Of a DNA stretch of 7,814 nt, positions 1-6,446 are shown piece by piece. Numbering within the stretch: position 1 is the first letter of the stretch; each line of letters opens with the position of its first letter. Both the position numbers and the translations under genes were made by a program. The notes under the pieces were generated by a model. The model was not told the origin of the DNA, made no database searches, and saw only the letters and a program-made list of their open reading frames with translations. This DNA comes from FEN-1297 sp046706945 (lineage in GTDB: Bacteria; Bacteroidota; Ignavibacteria; Ignavibacteriales; Ignavibacteriaceae), in the NCBI GenBank assembly GCA_046706945.1, contig JBJKOY010000275.1, forward strand, positions 1 through 7,814, written 5' to 3'.

Positions 1-1605
1 ACAATTTTTTCCAAGAACGAAGAAGAAGAACTTGTTGCCAGCGGAAATGAAAAATACAGGCTAAGAGAATACGATAATGCTATTTCCGATTATTCCGCTG
101 CAATCGGACTTAAACCCGATCTCCCTTCGGCATATTACGGCAGAGCAGTTTCAAAATTTGCATTAAAAGACTATACAGGCGCCAAAACCGATTTTTTATA
201 TCTGGAAAAAAACTTCAGTGATTTTTCCGCGCGCATTTTCTATTATCTGGGTATTATCCAAATCGAAGAGAATGACTCCCTTACGGGTATCGAATATTTA
301 AATGTATATTTGTCGAGAAACGGAAACGATTCGGAAGGTTATTTTAAAAGGGCCAGGGCTCATGCGGCATTAGGCAATTCAAAAGAAGCAATGGACGATT
401 TTAACTCGTCGATAGTTTATGATCCCTCCAACTGGGAAGCTTTGCTTTACAGGGGAATAGAAAAATTTAATGCCGGCGATTTTAAACATGCCGTTCTGGA
501 TTATAACAATTCGATAGAAGTATATCCCAACAACGCCAGGACATTTTATTACCGCGCATTTGCCAAGGAAAAATTAAATAATAAGGAAGAAGCGCTGAAA
601 GATCTTCTTACCTCTATCGAAACCGAACCGTCATTCGCACCCGCATATTATAATTATGCCAGGTTAAAATCGGAAGACAGGCATTACGAGGAGGCACTGG
701 AATATTTAAATAATGCGGTTAAAGTCAAAGAAGACTATACGGAGGCCTACCTGCTGCGCGCGGTTGTTAAATTAGGTCTTGACAATCCCGACGGAGCTAT
801 CCTGGACTGCGATAAAGCTTTGGAATACGATCCCGACAATTTCGGGATTTATGTGAAACGGGCCGAGCTTAGAAAACTTCTTATGGATACTTCCGGGGCG
901 GCAGAAGATTATTTGCAGGCGATGAAGTTAAATCCCGCGGTTCCTGATATATATTATGAGCTGGCAGGTTTGGAGCTTGAAAAAGATAACTGCGACGGGG
1001 CCCTTGAATATATAAACAAGCTTATTGAATTAAATCCGGAATCCGAAAAAGGCTGGCTTGAGAGAGGTAAACTGAACCTTCGTTTGAACAAATTCATTGA
1101 ATCCATCTACGACCTTACAAAAGCAACCGAAATAAATTCCAAGCTGGCGGAAGGATATTTCTACCGGGCTAAGTCAAAGTATTGCCTGAAAGATAACCAC
1201 GGAGCTATGGCGGATATTAACCAGGCGCTTCAGCAAAACCCGGAATATTACGATGCATATATCTTCAGGGGACTAATGAAGACGGATGCCGGGGACCATT
1301 ACGGTGCTTCGCTTGATTTTTCCAAGTCTATTAAAGTGAACCCGAAAAATTACGAGGGTTTTTTCAACAGGGCCAAGTCTTATAAGAACATGGAAAAATA
1401 TAAAGACGCGGAACTGGATATGACCATGGCATTGAAATATAATCCGAAATTTGCGGAAGGATACGTCCTTCGCGCGTTATTGAACCTTGAACTATGGGAT
1501 TATAAACAGGTTTTACGCGACTGCGAATCGGCCGTCAGTTTAAACGGCGATCTTCAACCTAAACTCGAGACTTTAATTAAAAGGGCCAAGAGTAAATTAT
1601 TTTAA
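1..1605 (+). CDS. Tetratricopeptide repeat (TPR) protein, 5' end outside the window
   Basis: The frame is open from base 1 to a TAA at 1603-1605, giving at least 534 residues. A TTG at 310 is the first possible start after 1 but is not the true one, because residues 7-103 before it already form TPR units in the same frame. I count 15 consecutive units, nearly all exactly 34 residues long (about residues 7-516). Most show the TPR pattern of a Tyr/Phe near position 7, Ala/Gly at positions 8 and 20, and a Pro closing helix B (for example the turns ending YDP, VYP, TEP, LNP). A short basic C-terminal helix ending KSKLF caps the array. TPR arrays form a right-handed superhelix that binds proteins or peptides, and no enzymatic domain is visible. 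The N-terminus, and so any signal peptide or additional domain, is missing. It is not a recognisable CcmH/CcmI or NrfG and faces the ccm genes tail to tail, so a link to cytochrome maturation is not supported. Partner and function are unknown. Confidence 0.93.
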   Translation, partial: TIFSKNEEEELVASGNEKYRLREYDNAISDYSAAIGLKPDLPSAYYGRAVSKFALKDYTGAKTDFLYLEKNFSDFSARIFYYLGIIQIEENDSLTGIEYLNVYLSRNGNDSEGYFKRARAHAALGNSKEAMDDFNSSIVYDPSNWEALLYRGIEKFNAGDFKHAVLDYNNSIEVYPNNARTFYYRAFAKEKLNNKEEALKDLLTSIETEPSFAPAYYNYARLKSEDRHYEEALEYLNNAVKVKEDYTEAYLLRAVVKLGLDNPDGAILDCDKALEYDPDNFGIYVKRAELRKLLMDTSGAAEDYLQAMKLNPAVPDIYYELAGLELEKDNCDGALEYINKLIELNPESEKGWLERGKLNLRLNKFIESIYDLTKATEINSKLAEGYFYRAKSKYCLKDNHGAMADINQALQQNPEYYDAYIFRGLMKTDAGDHYGASLDFSKSIKVNPKNYEGFFNRAKSYKNMEKYKDAELDMTMALKYNPKFAEGYVLRALLNLELWDYKQVLRDCESAVSLNGDLQPKLETLIKRAKSKLF

Positions 1606-1610
1606 TCCGC

Positions 1611-4007
1611 TTATACTAAAGATTCTTTTAACCTTCTGGCTACCGAAATAAAAAATCCGAAAACCATAATCAATACGCCCGTCCAAACCAAGCTGACAAA
1701 CGGTTTTGTACTTGCGGATATGGTCAAAATTTCTTTAGGTGCGGCGGCGGCTTTATTAGTTTCGCTGATTTTTGAAAAAATAAATTGAGCGGTTTTGGAG
1801 CTCGGGTCGATCTTTTGAAGCTGAATTTTAAGATCCGCATCTTTTATTTCTATCGGGACGAAATGAACGTCCCTTCCTTCTTTTTTCATTACGGCTTCGA
1901 CGTTAAATGTTTTCCCGTTTTTACGTACGGTTAAGTCTGCGCCCATCCGGAAGTCTCCTCCGCTCATCATCACGCTCATGTCCGGAGCTTCGAAATTTTT
2001 ATATATGACATCGGCGCCGTCGAAATTAGTCTTATCGCCGAGGTTCAGGGTTATTTCCTGGCCCTGCGTGGAAGCCGAAGAACTGCCGTTGTCGTAGCCC
2101 AGCGGAGAGACATAAAGATCTTTCGTCAGCATGTTGAGTATGGCGGGTTCGCGCATTAATCCGTTATTAAAGCTGCTGATATACATTACCGGGTTTACTT
2201 TGAATTCTTTATTTCCTTTTTTCAAATCCACGTTGAAAGCGTATTTTGTATTGTTGTCTATCGGCTCGTATCCGGTGAATGTAACCTTGTATCCGAACGC
2301 CTCGGACGGGACGCCTTTTACAAGGTTTATATCTTTCTCTCTGGAAAAAATCGACGAGCCGATAACACCGAGTATAAACAAGGCTATCCCGATGTGCGCC
2401 ACGTAGGCGCCGAGCATCTTTTTGTTGCCGGTTATTATTTTTACGACTATCTCGAGATTAACTACAAGCGCAAAGGTTGTCGAAAAGGTCAGCATGATAA
2501 CCATAATATCGGATATTCCCCCGAACAAGACTATCAAAGTACCTATAACTGCGGTGGAAGCTACCGAAAAAATAGATTTCCTTACCAGGTCTTCTTTCTT
2601 TGTAGTCTTCCATTTAAGCAAGAGACTTAAACCGTTTAACATGCCTATAATAATTGCTATCGGAATGTGCATTTGATTATAGAACTTTGCGTCCACGGAA
2701 TGCCCGAAGATAGGAGCGGAAGTGCCCACAAGTATAATGGTGGCGGATGCGCAGAGAACAATTGCCGCCGTGAACAAAGATAATTCCCTCGAAAGAATTC
2801 CTTCGTCCACCTTTTCCGACTTCGTGAGGAATTTCCATCTGTAGGCAAGCGTGCCGAATCCAAGAAATAGGAAAGTACCCACAAATATAATGAGGAAAAG
2901 GTAAACTATTGTCCCCGGGTTTACAAAGGAATGGACCGACGCGTCCCCGAGTACGCCGCTCCTCGTAAGGAAAGTGCTGTATATAACCAGCACATACATC
3001 ATCATAGATAGAATCAGATTTGTTCTGGCAAATTTCCCGATATTTTCGCCCTTCTTTTGGCTCTTCCTTTGAACGAGCATGGTATGAACGGCCGCAACTC
3101 CAACAAGCCAGGGGATTAGACTGGAATTTTCAACCGGATCCCAAGCCCAGTATCCGCCCCATCCCAGCATTTCGTACGCCCAGTAACCGCCGAGCATAAT
3201 GCCCAGACCTAAAATTCCGCACGCGGTCAGCAGCCAGGGGAATGCCTGTCTTACCCAATCGCGGTAGTCGTTTTTCATCATTGCGGCCATTCCGAATGCG
3301 AAGGGAACGGTAGACATCGAAAAACCGGTGAAGAGAATCGGCGGGTGTATCTGCATCCAGAAATTTGTCAGCTGCGGGTTCAGACCCCTGCCGTCCGCTA
3401 TAAACTGTTTAATAGATATCCCGCTTGAGGCGAGAAGGCCGTAAAGCTGGGAATTCATCTTCACGAATTCCTGACCCGACCCGTCGCTGAATAAAAAGTT
3501 CTGCAGAATGGGCGAATGTATTAATGCGGCGCTGATGTTTTTCGTACTGATGAATATCGGCTCGCTCCAGAGATAGGAGAAAGGATTTTTAAACAAAGGG
3601 GAAACCATCACAAGTATAAAAGTAGTAGCCAGCCCGAAGACCGCCATAACTCTGGGCTCCAGATCTCCGCGCTTGGAAGAGTATGATTGCAGGATGAGGC
3701 CTATTATCGAAGTCAGCAGCAGCCACAGCATAAAGCTGCCTTCCTGACCGGCCCAGAAAGTGGCCATTAATATTCCTTTGGGAAGATTGTTGCTGCTGTA
3801 CTCATATACATATTTAAAACCGTACTGATGGGTTAAAAGCAGGTATTCAAGTAAAGCCGCCGCAACTATTACAAGCATTGCCATTAGATGATACGATATT
3901 CTGGCTATGTTTATTGTGTTCCGATAACCCCTGTAGCTGAGGTAATACATTACCATAGCAATGATACTGCTGGCAAGTGCCAGCGATAAAATAATACTGC
4001 CTGTCAT
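1611..4007 (-). CDS. ccmF: Cytochrome c-type biogenesis protein CcmF (heme lyase subunit)
   Basis: CcmF is the multi-spanning membrane core of the System I heme lyase, which takes heme from holo-CcmE and attaches it to apocytochromes on the outer face of the membrane. The 798-residue product has the family's landmarks in order: GQEGSFMLW (87-95), HPPILFTG with the first external histidine (H221), the tryptophan-rich WWD heme-binding segment WGGYWAWDPVEN (283-294), membrane H308, the second external histidine H359 in RSGVLGDASVHSF, and membrane H538 in GAYVAHIG. These match the four conserved heme-ligand histidines known for CcmF. A final membrane segment lies at about 771-790. It is about 150 residues longer than E. 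coli CcmF. The extra length is mainly a stretch between NPF (141-143) and H221, plus a large soluble domain at about 555-768. The ATG is preceded by GAGG with a 5-base spacer (4013-4016). It is the last ccm gene in the window and is separated from ccmE by 277 bases, so it may be co-transcribed or have its own promoter. Confidence 0.97.
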   Translation of the reverse strand: MTGSIILSLALASSIIAMVMYYLSYRGYRNTINIARISYHLMAMLVIVAAALLEYLLLTHQYGFKYVYEYSSNNLPKGILMATFWAGQEGSFMLWLLLTSIIGLILQSYSSKRGDLEPRVMAVFGLATTFILVMVSPLFKNPFSYLWSEPIFISTKNISAALIHSPILQNFLFSDGSGQEFVKMNSQLYGLLASSGISIKQFIADGRGLNPQLTNFWMQIHPPILFTGFSMSTVPFAFGMAAMMKNDYRDWVRQAFPWLLTACGILGLGIMLGGYWAYEMLGWGGYWAWDPVENSSLIPWLVGVAAVHTMLVQRKSQKKGENIGKFARTNLILSMMMYVLVIYSTFLTRSGVLGDASVHSFVNPGTIVYLFLIIFVGTFLFLGFGTLAYRWKFLTKSEKVDEGILSRELSLFTAAIVLCASATIILVGTSAPIFGHSVDAKFYNQMHIPIAIIIGMLNGLSLLLKWKTTKKEDLVRKSIFSVASTAVIGTLIVLFGGISDIMVIMLTFSTTFALVVNLEIVVKIITGNKKMLGAYVAHIGIALFILGVIGSSIFSREKDINLVKGVPSEAFGYKVTFTGYEPIDNNTKYAFNVDLKKGNKEFKVNPVMYISSFNNGLMREPAILNMLTKDLYVSPLGYDNGSSSASTQGQEITLNLGDKTNFDGADVIYKNFEAPDMSVMMSGGDFRMGADLTVRKNGKTFNVEAVMKKEGRDVHFVPIEIKDADLKIQLQKIDPSSKTAQFIFSKISETNKAAAAPKEILTISASTKPFVSLVWTGVLIMVFGFFISVARRLKESLV

Positions 4008-4087
4008 TTAAGCCTCATTAATTCTTGATGTCGTTAAATAAAATCCGAAAATTTTATCGGCGCTGTTTTAAAAACTTATTAAACCGA

Positions 4088-4164
4088 GCATTTAGACTTC
4101 GGCGTGAGCTCAGTCGAACGCCTGCCTGCCCGACAGAGAAGCCGGTCGAAATGCTTTGAAATGC
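4088..4164. repeat. GC-rich intergenic element with imperfect inverted ends
   Basis: Between ccmE and ccmF the composition changes sharply: 61 of the 100 bases at 4095-4194 are G or C, against AT-rich flanks. The element begins GCATTT (4088-4093) and has the inverse AAATGC at 4149-4154. Reading inward, the ends are GCATTTaGACttcGGC and, on the other strand, GCATTTcGACcGGC, so the similarity extends about 14-16 bases. Inside is an 8-base palindrome TGAGCTCA (4105-4112) flanked by TTCG (4098-4101) and CGAA (4115-4118), overlapping a GGCGT/ACGCC pair (4101-4105, 4118-4122). GAAATGC occurs twice in tandem (4148-4154 and 4158-4164). It resembles the short dispersed intergenic repeats seen in many Bacteroidota-related genomes (REP- or MITE-like), but copy number cannot be judged from one window. 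No ORF of note lies in it. Confidence 0.5.
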
Positions 4165-4284
4165 CGCGCCCGATTTAATCGTGGCTCAGCCGGCGGAAAA
4201 AGTACCTTTTGGGACAGCCCGAATTTAACTTTTTATAACTTTAGGAAGGTACCGCAAAAATATGTTAAATATATTATTATAAGA

Positions 4285-4683
4285 TCACAAACCTGAAGTC
4301 TTCATGCCCTGTGCAGACTGTCCTTCGTATTTGCTCGGGCATTTGGTCAGTATGCTTTGCGCATGGAAATATCCGTTCCGGTATTTACCGGTAACCACTA
4401 CGCTTTTGGCGGATTCGAAGTTGTTCGGGATTGTTCCGTCGTATACCACCTTCATTTGAGTCCCGTGGTTATCGATCATATAAAACGTGAATGTGCTGTT
4501 GTCTTTATCGATAGTATAGTTTTTATCTCTTACCCAGCTTCCCGTTGCCCTTACTATCTTGTCTTCTTTCATAACCTTGGCGAAATTGTTTTCGTATTTA
4601 ATGTTGCTTTGAGTGAAAAGGTAACCCATTAAACCGAGGAACACAACTATAATAATTCCGCCGAAGATATATTTATTTTTCAT
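4285..4683 (-). CDS. ccmE: Cytochrome c maturation heme chaperone CcmE, CxxxY type
   Basis: CcmE is a membrane-anchored, outward-facing heme chaperone that receives heme from CcmABCD and passes it to CcmF. The product has 132 residues, somewhat shorter than E. coli CcmE (about 159). One membrane anchor lies near the N-terminus (about residues 5-23, rich in Ile/Val/Gly) and is followed by a beta-rich OB-fold region with VRATGSW (44-50), STFTFYMID (63-71), MKVVYDGTIPNNF (77-89) and VVVTGKY (95-101). The C-terminal family segment GYFHAQSILTK is followed by C115-P-S-K-Y119. In most CcmE proteins this site reads HxxxY and the histidine binds heme covalently. Here it is cysteine (codon at 4339-4341). 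CxxxY CcmE proteins are known from Desulfovibrio and archaea. The ATG has GGAG at 4690-4693 with a 6-base spacer, inside the overlapping ccmD (11-base overlap), which suggests translational coupling. Confidence 0.95.
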   Translation of the reverse strand: MKNKYIFGGIIIVVFLGLMGYLFTQSNIKYENNFAKVMKEDKIVRATGSWVRDKNYTIDKDNSTFTFYMIDNHGTQMKVVYDGTIPNNFESAKSVVVTGKYRNGYFHAQSILTKCPSKYEGQSAQGMKTSGL

Positions 4684-4831
4684 GTTTGTCTCCGTCTATT
4701 TCTTTTTCTACGGTTTTAATCCTTTTATCCAGATTGAACAGGTACAGGAAAATCCCCGTCCACACAATCAGGACAATAATTACTACGATATATATCGCGT
4801 TGTTTTTAAGAAAATCGATGATACCCTGCAA
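4673..4831 (-). CDS. ccmD: Small membrane protein CcmD (TTG start)
   Basis: This 52-residue frame lies exactly where ccmD is expected, between ccmC and ccmE. It reads MQGIIDFLKNNA, then one membrane helix (about residues 13-32, IYIVV...LYLF), then the charged NLDKRIKTVEKEI, which matches the typical CcmD tail (a Leu-Asp-Arg/Lys-Arg motif leading into a short charged coil). CcmD stabilises the CcmABC complex and helps release holo-CcmE. The start must be TTG at 4831-4829, because the ccmC stop TAA lies two codons upstream in the same frame and no ATG occurs in the gene. A strong AAGGGAG stands 6 bases before the TTG. The stop TAA (4675-4673) lies inside ccmE. The only later GTG/TTG-type start would delete most of the membrane helix. 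Identification rests on position, size and tail motif; CcmD proteins are poorly conserved. Confidence 0.9.
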   Translation of the reverse strand: MQGIIDFLKNNAIYIVVIIVLIVWTGIFLYLFNLDKRIKTVEKEIDGDKHEK

Positions 4832-4834
4832 AGG

Positions 4835-5563
4835 TTACTCCCTTATTTGTTTTTTACTGAGTTTATCTTTTAGAATGATCGACTTGTAACCCAACCTCCA
4901 CATCCAGAAATAAAGGATTGTAAATCCCAGCAGGGAGAGGAAGAAGATGAGCAGCATATTTCCGTTCATCTTAAAATCGATGACCGGGCTGGTTCCCTGG
5001 ATTACTTTATCGGTTTTAGGATCAATTTCAAGCGAACCCGGATGCAAACCCAGCATTATCCGGGGCATTATAAAAATGAAAAAAGGAACGGTTAAAAATG
5101 CGATTATGGAATAAACCGCCGACAAAGTTGCGCGTTTTTCTTCCGATTCTACCGATGATCTCAGCGCGAACCATGCGCCGTATATTAAAAGCAGCGCGAA
5201 TATGCTTGTCTGCCGCGGATCCCAGCTCCAGAAAGAGCCCCAAGCAAATTTTGCCCACACGGCGCCTGTAACGGTTGCAAGTATGCAGAATATAATACCT
5301 AGCTGGTTCGCCGAATAAGCCTTTGCATCGTCGTCAAGGTTTTTCTTCCTGAGGTATTTGATGCTGTAAATAGTAGACATTAAAAAAGCTACAGATGCGA
5401 GCCAGGCGGTAGGGACGTGAAAGAATATTATCTTGGCATTTTCTCCGAGCCCCTGTATTATAGGGAACTGGTACCATGCATGCGGTACGGGAACTATCGG
5501 AAATGCAATGCCCGCAACGGATACGAACGCTACCAGTACGAACAAAAATATTTTCCAAAGCAT
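4835..5563 (-). CDS. ccmC: Heme exporter/handling protein CcmC
   Basis: CcmC is a six-helix membrane protein that presents heme to CcmE for covalent attachment. With the start chosen here the product has 242 residues (E. coli CcmC about 245). Visible marks are FFHVPTAW with the first external histidine (H49), the WWD-type segment WGSFWSWDPRQT (108-119), and the second external histidine H174 in GLHPGSLE. Hydrophobic stretches before, between and after these fit six membrane helices. The frame stays open upstream to 5659, but that extension (MLRCHNAHSF...) overlaps ccmB by 64 bases and has no family resemblance. An intermediate ATG at 5608 (MERLV) overlaps the ccmB stop by 13 bases and lacks a ribosome site. 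The ATG at 5563 begins MLWKIFLF, like known family N-termini, and has only a weak GGA 9 bases upstream. It follows ccmB by 32 bases and is followed immediately by ccmD. Confidence 0.95.
   Translation of the reverse strand: MLWKIFLFVLVAFVSVAGIAFPIVPVPHAWYQFPIIQGLGENAKIIFFHVPTAWLASVAFLMSTIYSIKYLRKKNLDDDAKAYSANQLGIIFCILATVTGAVWAKFAWGSFWSWDPRQTSIFALLLIYGAWFALRSSVESEEKRATLSAVYSIIAFLTVPFFIFIMPRIMLGLHPGSLEIDPKTDKVIQGTSPVIDFKMNGNMLLIFFLSLLGFTILYFWMWRLGYKSIILKDKLSKKQIRE
4838..4844 (-). promoter_or_regulatory. Ribosome binding site that fixes the ccmD TTG start
   Basis: AAGGGAG on the minus strand is a near-ideal Shine-Dalgarno sequence located in the last codons of ccmC, with a 6-base spacer to the TTG at 4831. 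It is the strongest such site in the cluster and supports both the unusual start codon and coupling of ccmD to ccmC translation. Confidence 0.75.
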
Positions 5564-5595
5564 ATTAGTTGATCCGCATAAGTTTTTTAAAATTA

Positions 5596-6255
5596 CTAAT
5601 CTTTCCATATAAAATCGAACAGCATATATGAAGCTGTGAGCATTATGACATCGTAACAAACCAATAAGGCCAGCTCGAATTTTGCATCCGCAAAACCGGC
5701 TCCCTGATTGGAAAGCAAAGTTAATTGAACCGAAGTTAAAATTAAAGGTAATAATACCGGAAACGACAGAACCGGATATAACGTCCCTTTTGCCCCGGCT
5801 TTTGAAATTATAGCCGCTATAATCGTGGAAGAGACGGCAAGTCCGAGATTTCCGAGTATAAAAGACGTAAGGAACAACGGAAAATTCCTAACGACAAACG
5901 ATTGAAACAAGGTGCCGTATAATATCGCGATCACGGTATTCATGCAGAATACCAGTATAACGTTAAAAATAAGCTTCCCGCTGTATATCGTTGAGGGTGC
6001 CGCTATTAATTGGAGCGTCAGCGAGGTGCCCCGCTCCTCTTCCGCTACAAAAACCCTTGCCAGTCCGGACATCGCGGAAAAGAATATTACTACCCAGAAT
6101 AATCCCGCGGTTAACCCGGGAGATATTTTTTCGTTCCCTACGGAAAAAAGGATTACGCTTATCGCTACGATTATAAACATTGCCAACGAATTAACTGCGT
6201 AACGCGTCCTCAGCTCTGAATTTATATCCTTTTTATATAATGCGTAAGCCTTCAT
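5596..6255 (-). CDS. ccmB: Cytochrome c maturation ABC-type permease subunit CcmB
   Basis: CcmB is the membrane partner of the CcmA ATPase. The CcmAB complex uses ATP to release heme-loaded CcmE from CcmC/CcmD. The 219 residues match the usual family length (about 220). Six hydrophobic segments are visible at about 20-40, 47-69, 97-118, 126-150, 158-181 and 195-216. The cytoplasmic stretch VAEEERGTSLTLQLIAAP (70-87) corresponds to the conserved acidic/GxLxxL region that contacts the ATPase, and KGTLYPVLSFPVLLPLIL (156-173) matches the family's Pro/Leu-rich fifth helix. The ATG at 6255 has no clear Shine-Dalgarno; a GAGA lies 11 bases upstream within a 14-base palindrome. It is 191 bases downstream of ccmA and 32 bases before ccmC. 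Confidence 0.93.
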   Translation of the reverse strand: MKAYALYKKDINSELRTRYAVNSLAMFIIVAISVILFSVGNEKISPGLTAGLFWVVIFFSAMSGLARVFVAEEERGTSLTLQLIAAPSTIYSGKLIFNVILVFCMNTVIAILYGTLFQSFVVRNFPLFLTSFILGNLGLAVSSTIIAAIISKAGAKGTLYPVLSFPVLLPLILTSVQLTLLSNQGAGFADAKFELALLVCYDVIMLTASYMLFDFIWKD

Positions 6256-6446
6256 GGGAATATTTTCTCAAAATTGAGATTTAAAATCCGAATTATTGAA
6301 TTATTAAACAACAATTAATTACTCCCGCAGTCATGAATTACTCTCAAAGTAAAGAAGAACGTAAATTTGTTTTTAGACTTACAGGTTAAAAACCCAAAAA
6401 ATGTGTAAATCCGTTAATATTTTCACAATAACTGTGCCGGAATGGT
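6256..6446. other. AT-rich ccmA-ccmB gap without a gene
   Basis: These 191 bases contain no convincing coding frame, RNA gene or terminator. The longest start-stop pair on the minus strand is about 13 codons. The only ordered elements seen are the palindrome at 6266-6279, two copies of GAGTAATT on the minus strand, and short weak hairpins (GGTT/AACC near 6385-6395; CACA/TGTG at 6424-6436). A ccmB promoter could lie here, but no clear consensus was found. Confidence 0.5.
6266..6279. repeat. Perfect 14-base palindrome-type inverted repeat before ccmB
   Basis: TCTCAA (6266-6271) and TTGAGA (6274-6279) are perfect inverted arms around AA. On the transcript this lies 10 bases before the ccmB ATG and contains the only purine-rich GAGA that could serve as a ribosome site. 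It could be an operator, a small hairpin affecting ccmB translation, or chance in AT-rich DNA. No T-run follows it on the gene strand, so it is not a convincing terminator. Confidence 0.3.

Noticed and set aside
310..1605. TPR gene starting at the TTG at 310
   Set aside because: The same frame is open back to base 1 and encodes three further TPR units, so the gene is cut by the window edge and 310 is internal.
2131..2676. Several plus-strand open frames inside ccmF
   Set aside because: They lie opposite a well-conserved gene, overlap each other in different frames, and their products have no recognisable motifs.
4198..4210. AAAAG-TAC-CTTTT as a terminator after ccmE
   Set aside because: The stem is only 5 AT-rich pairs with a 3-base loop, too weak for an intrinsic terminator.
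4255..4262. Possible Bacteroidota-type promoter box (TAnnTTTG, minus strand) for ccmF
   Set aside because: TATTTTTG matches the box, but the nearest upstream TTTG is about 25 bases away rather than the usual 19-21, the region is AT-rich enough for chance matches, and the leader to ccmF would be nearly 250 bases.
5564..5659. Longer N-terminus for CcmC
   Set aside because: It would overlap ccmB by 64 bases, adds residues unlike the family, and has no ribosome site. The start at 5563 gives the usual length.
6305..6346. Tiny minus-strand frame (about 13 codons, MTAGVINCC...) after a GAGAG
   Set aside because: Too short, with no recognisable features and no support beyond a weak ribosome-site-like sequence.
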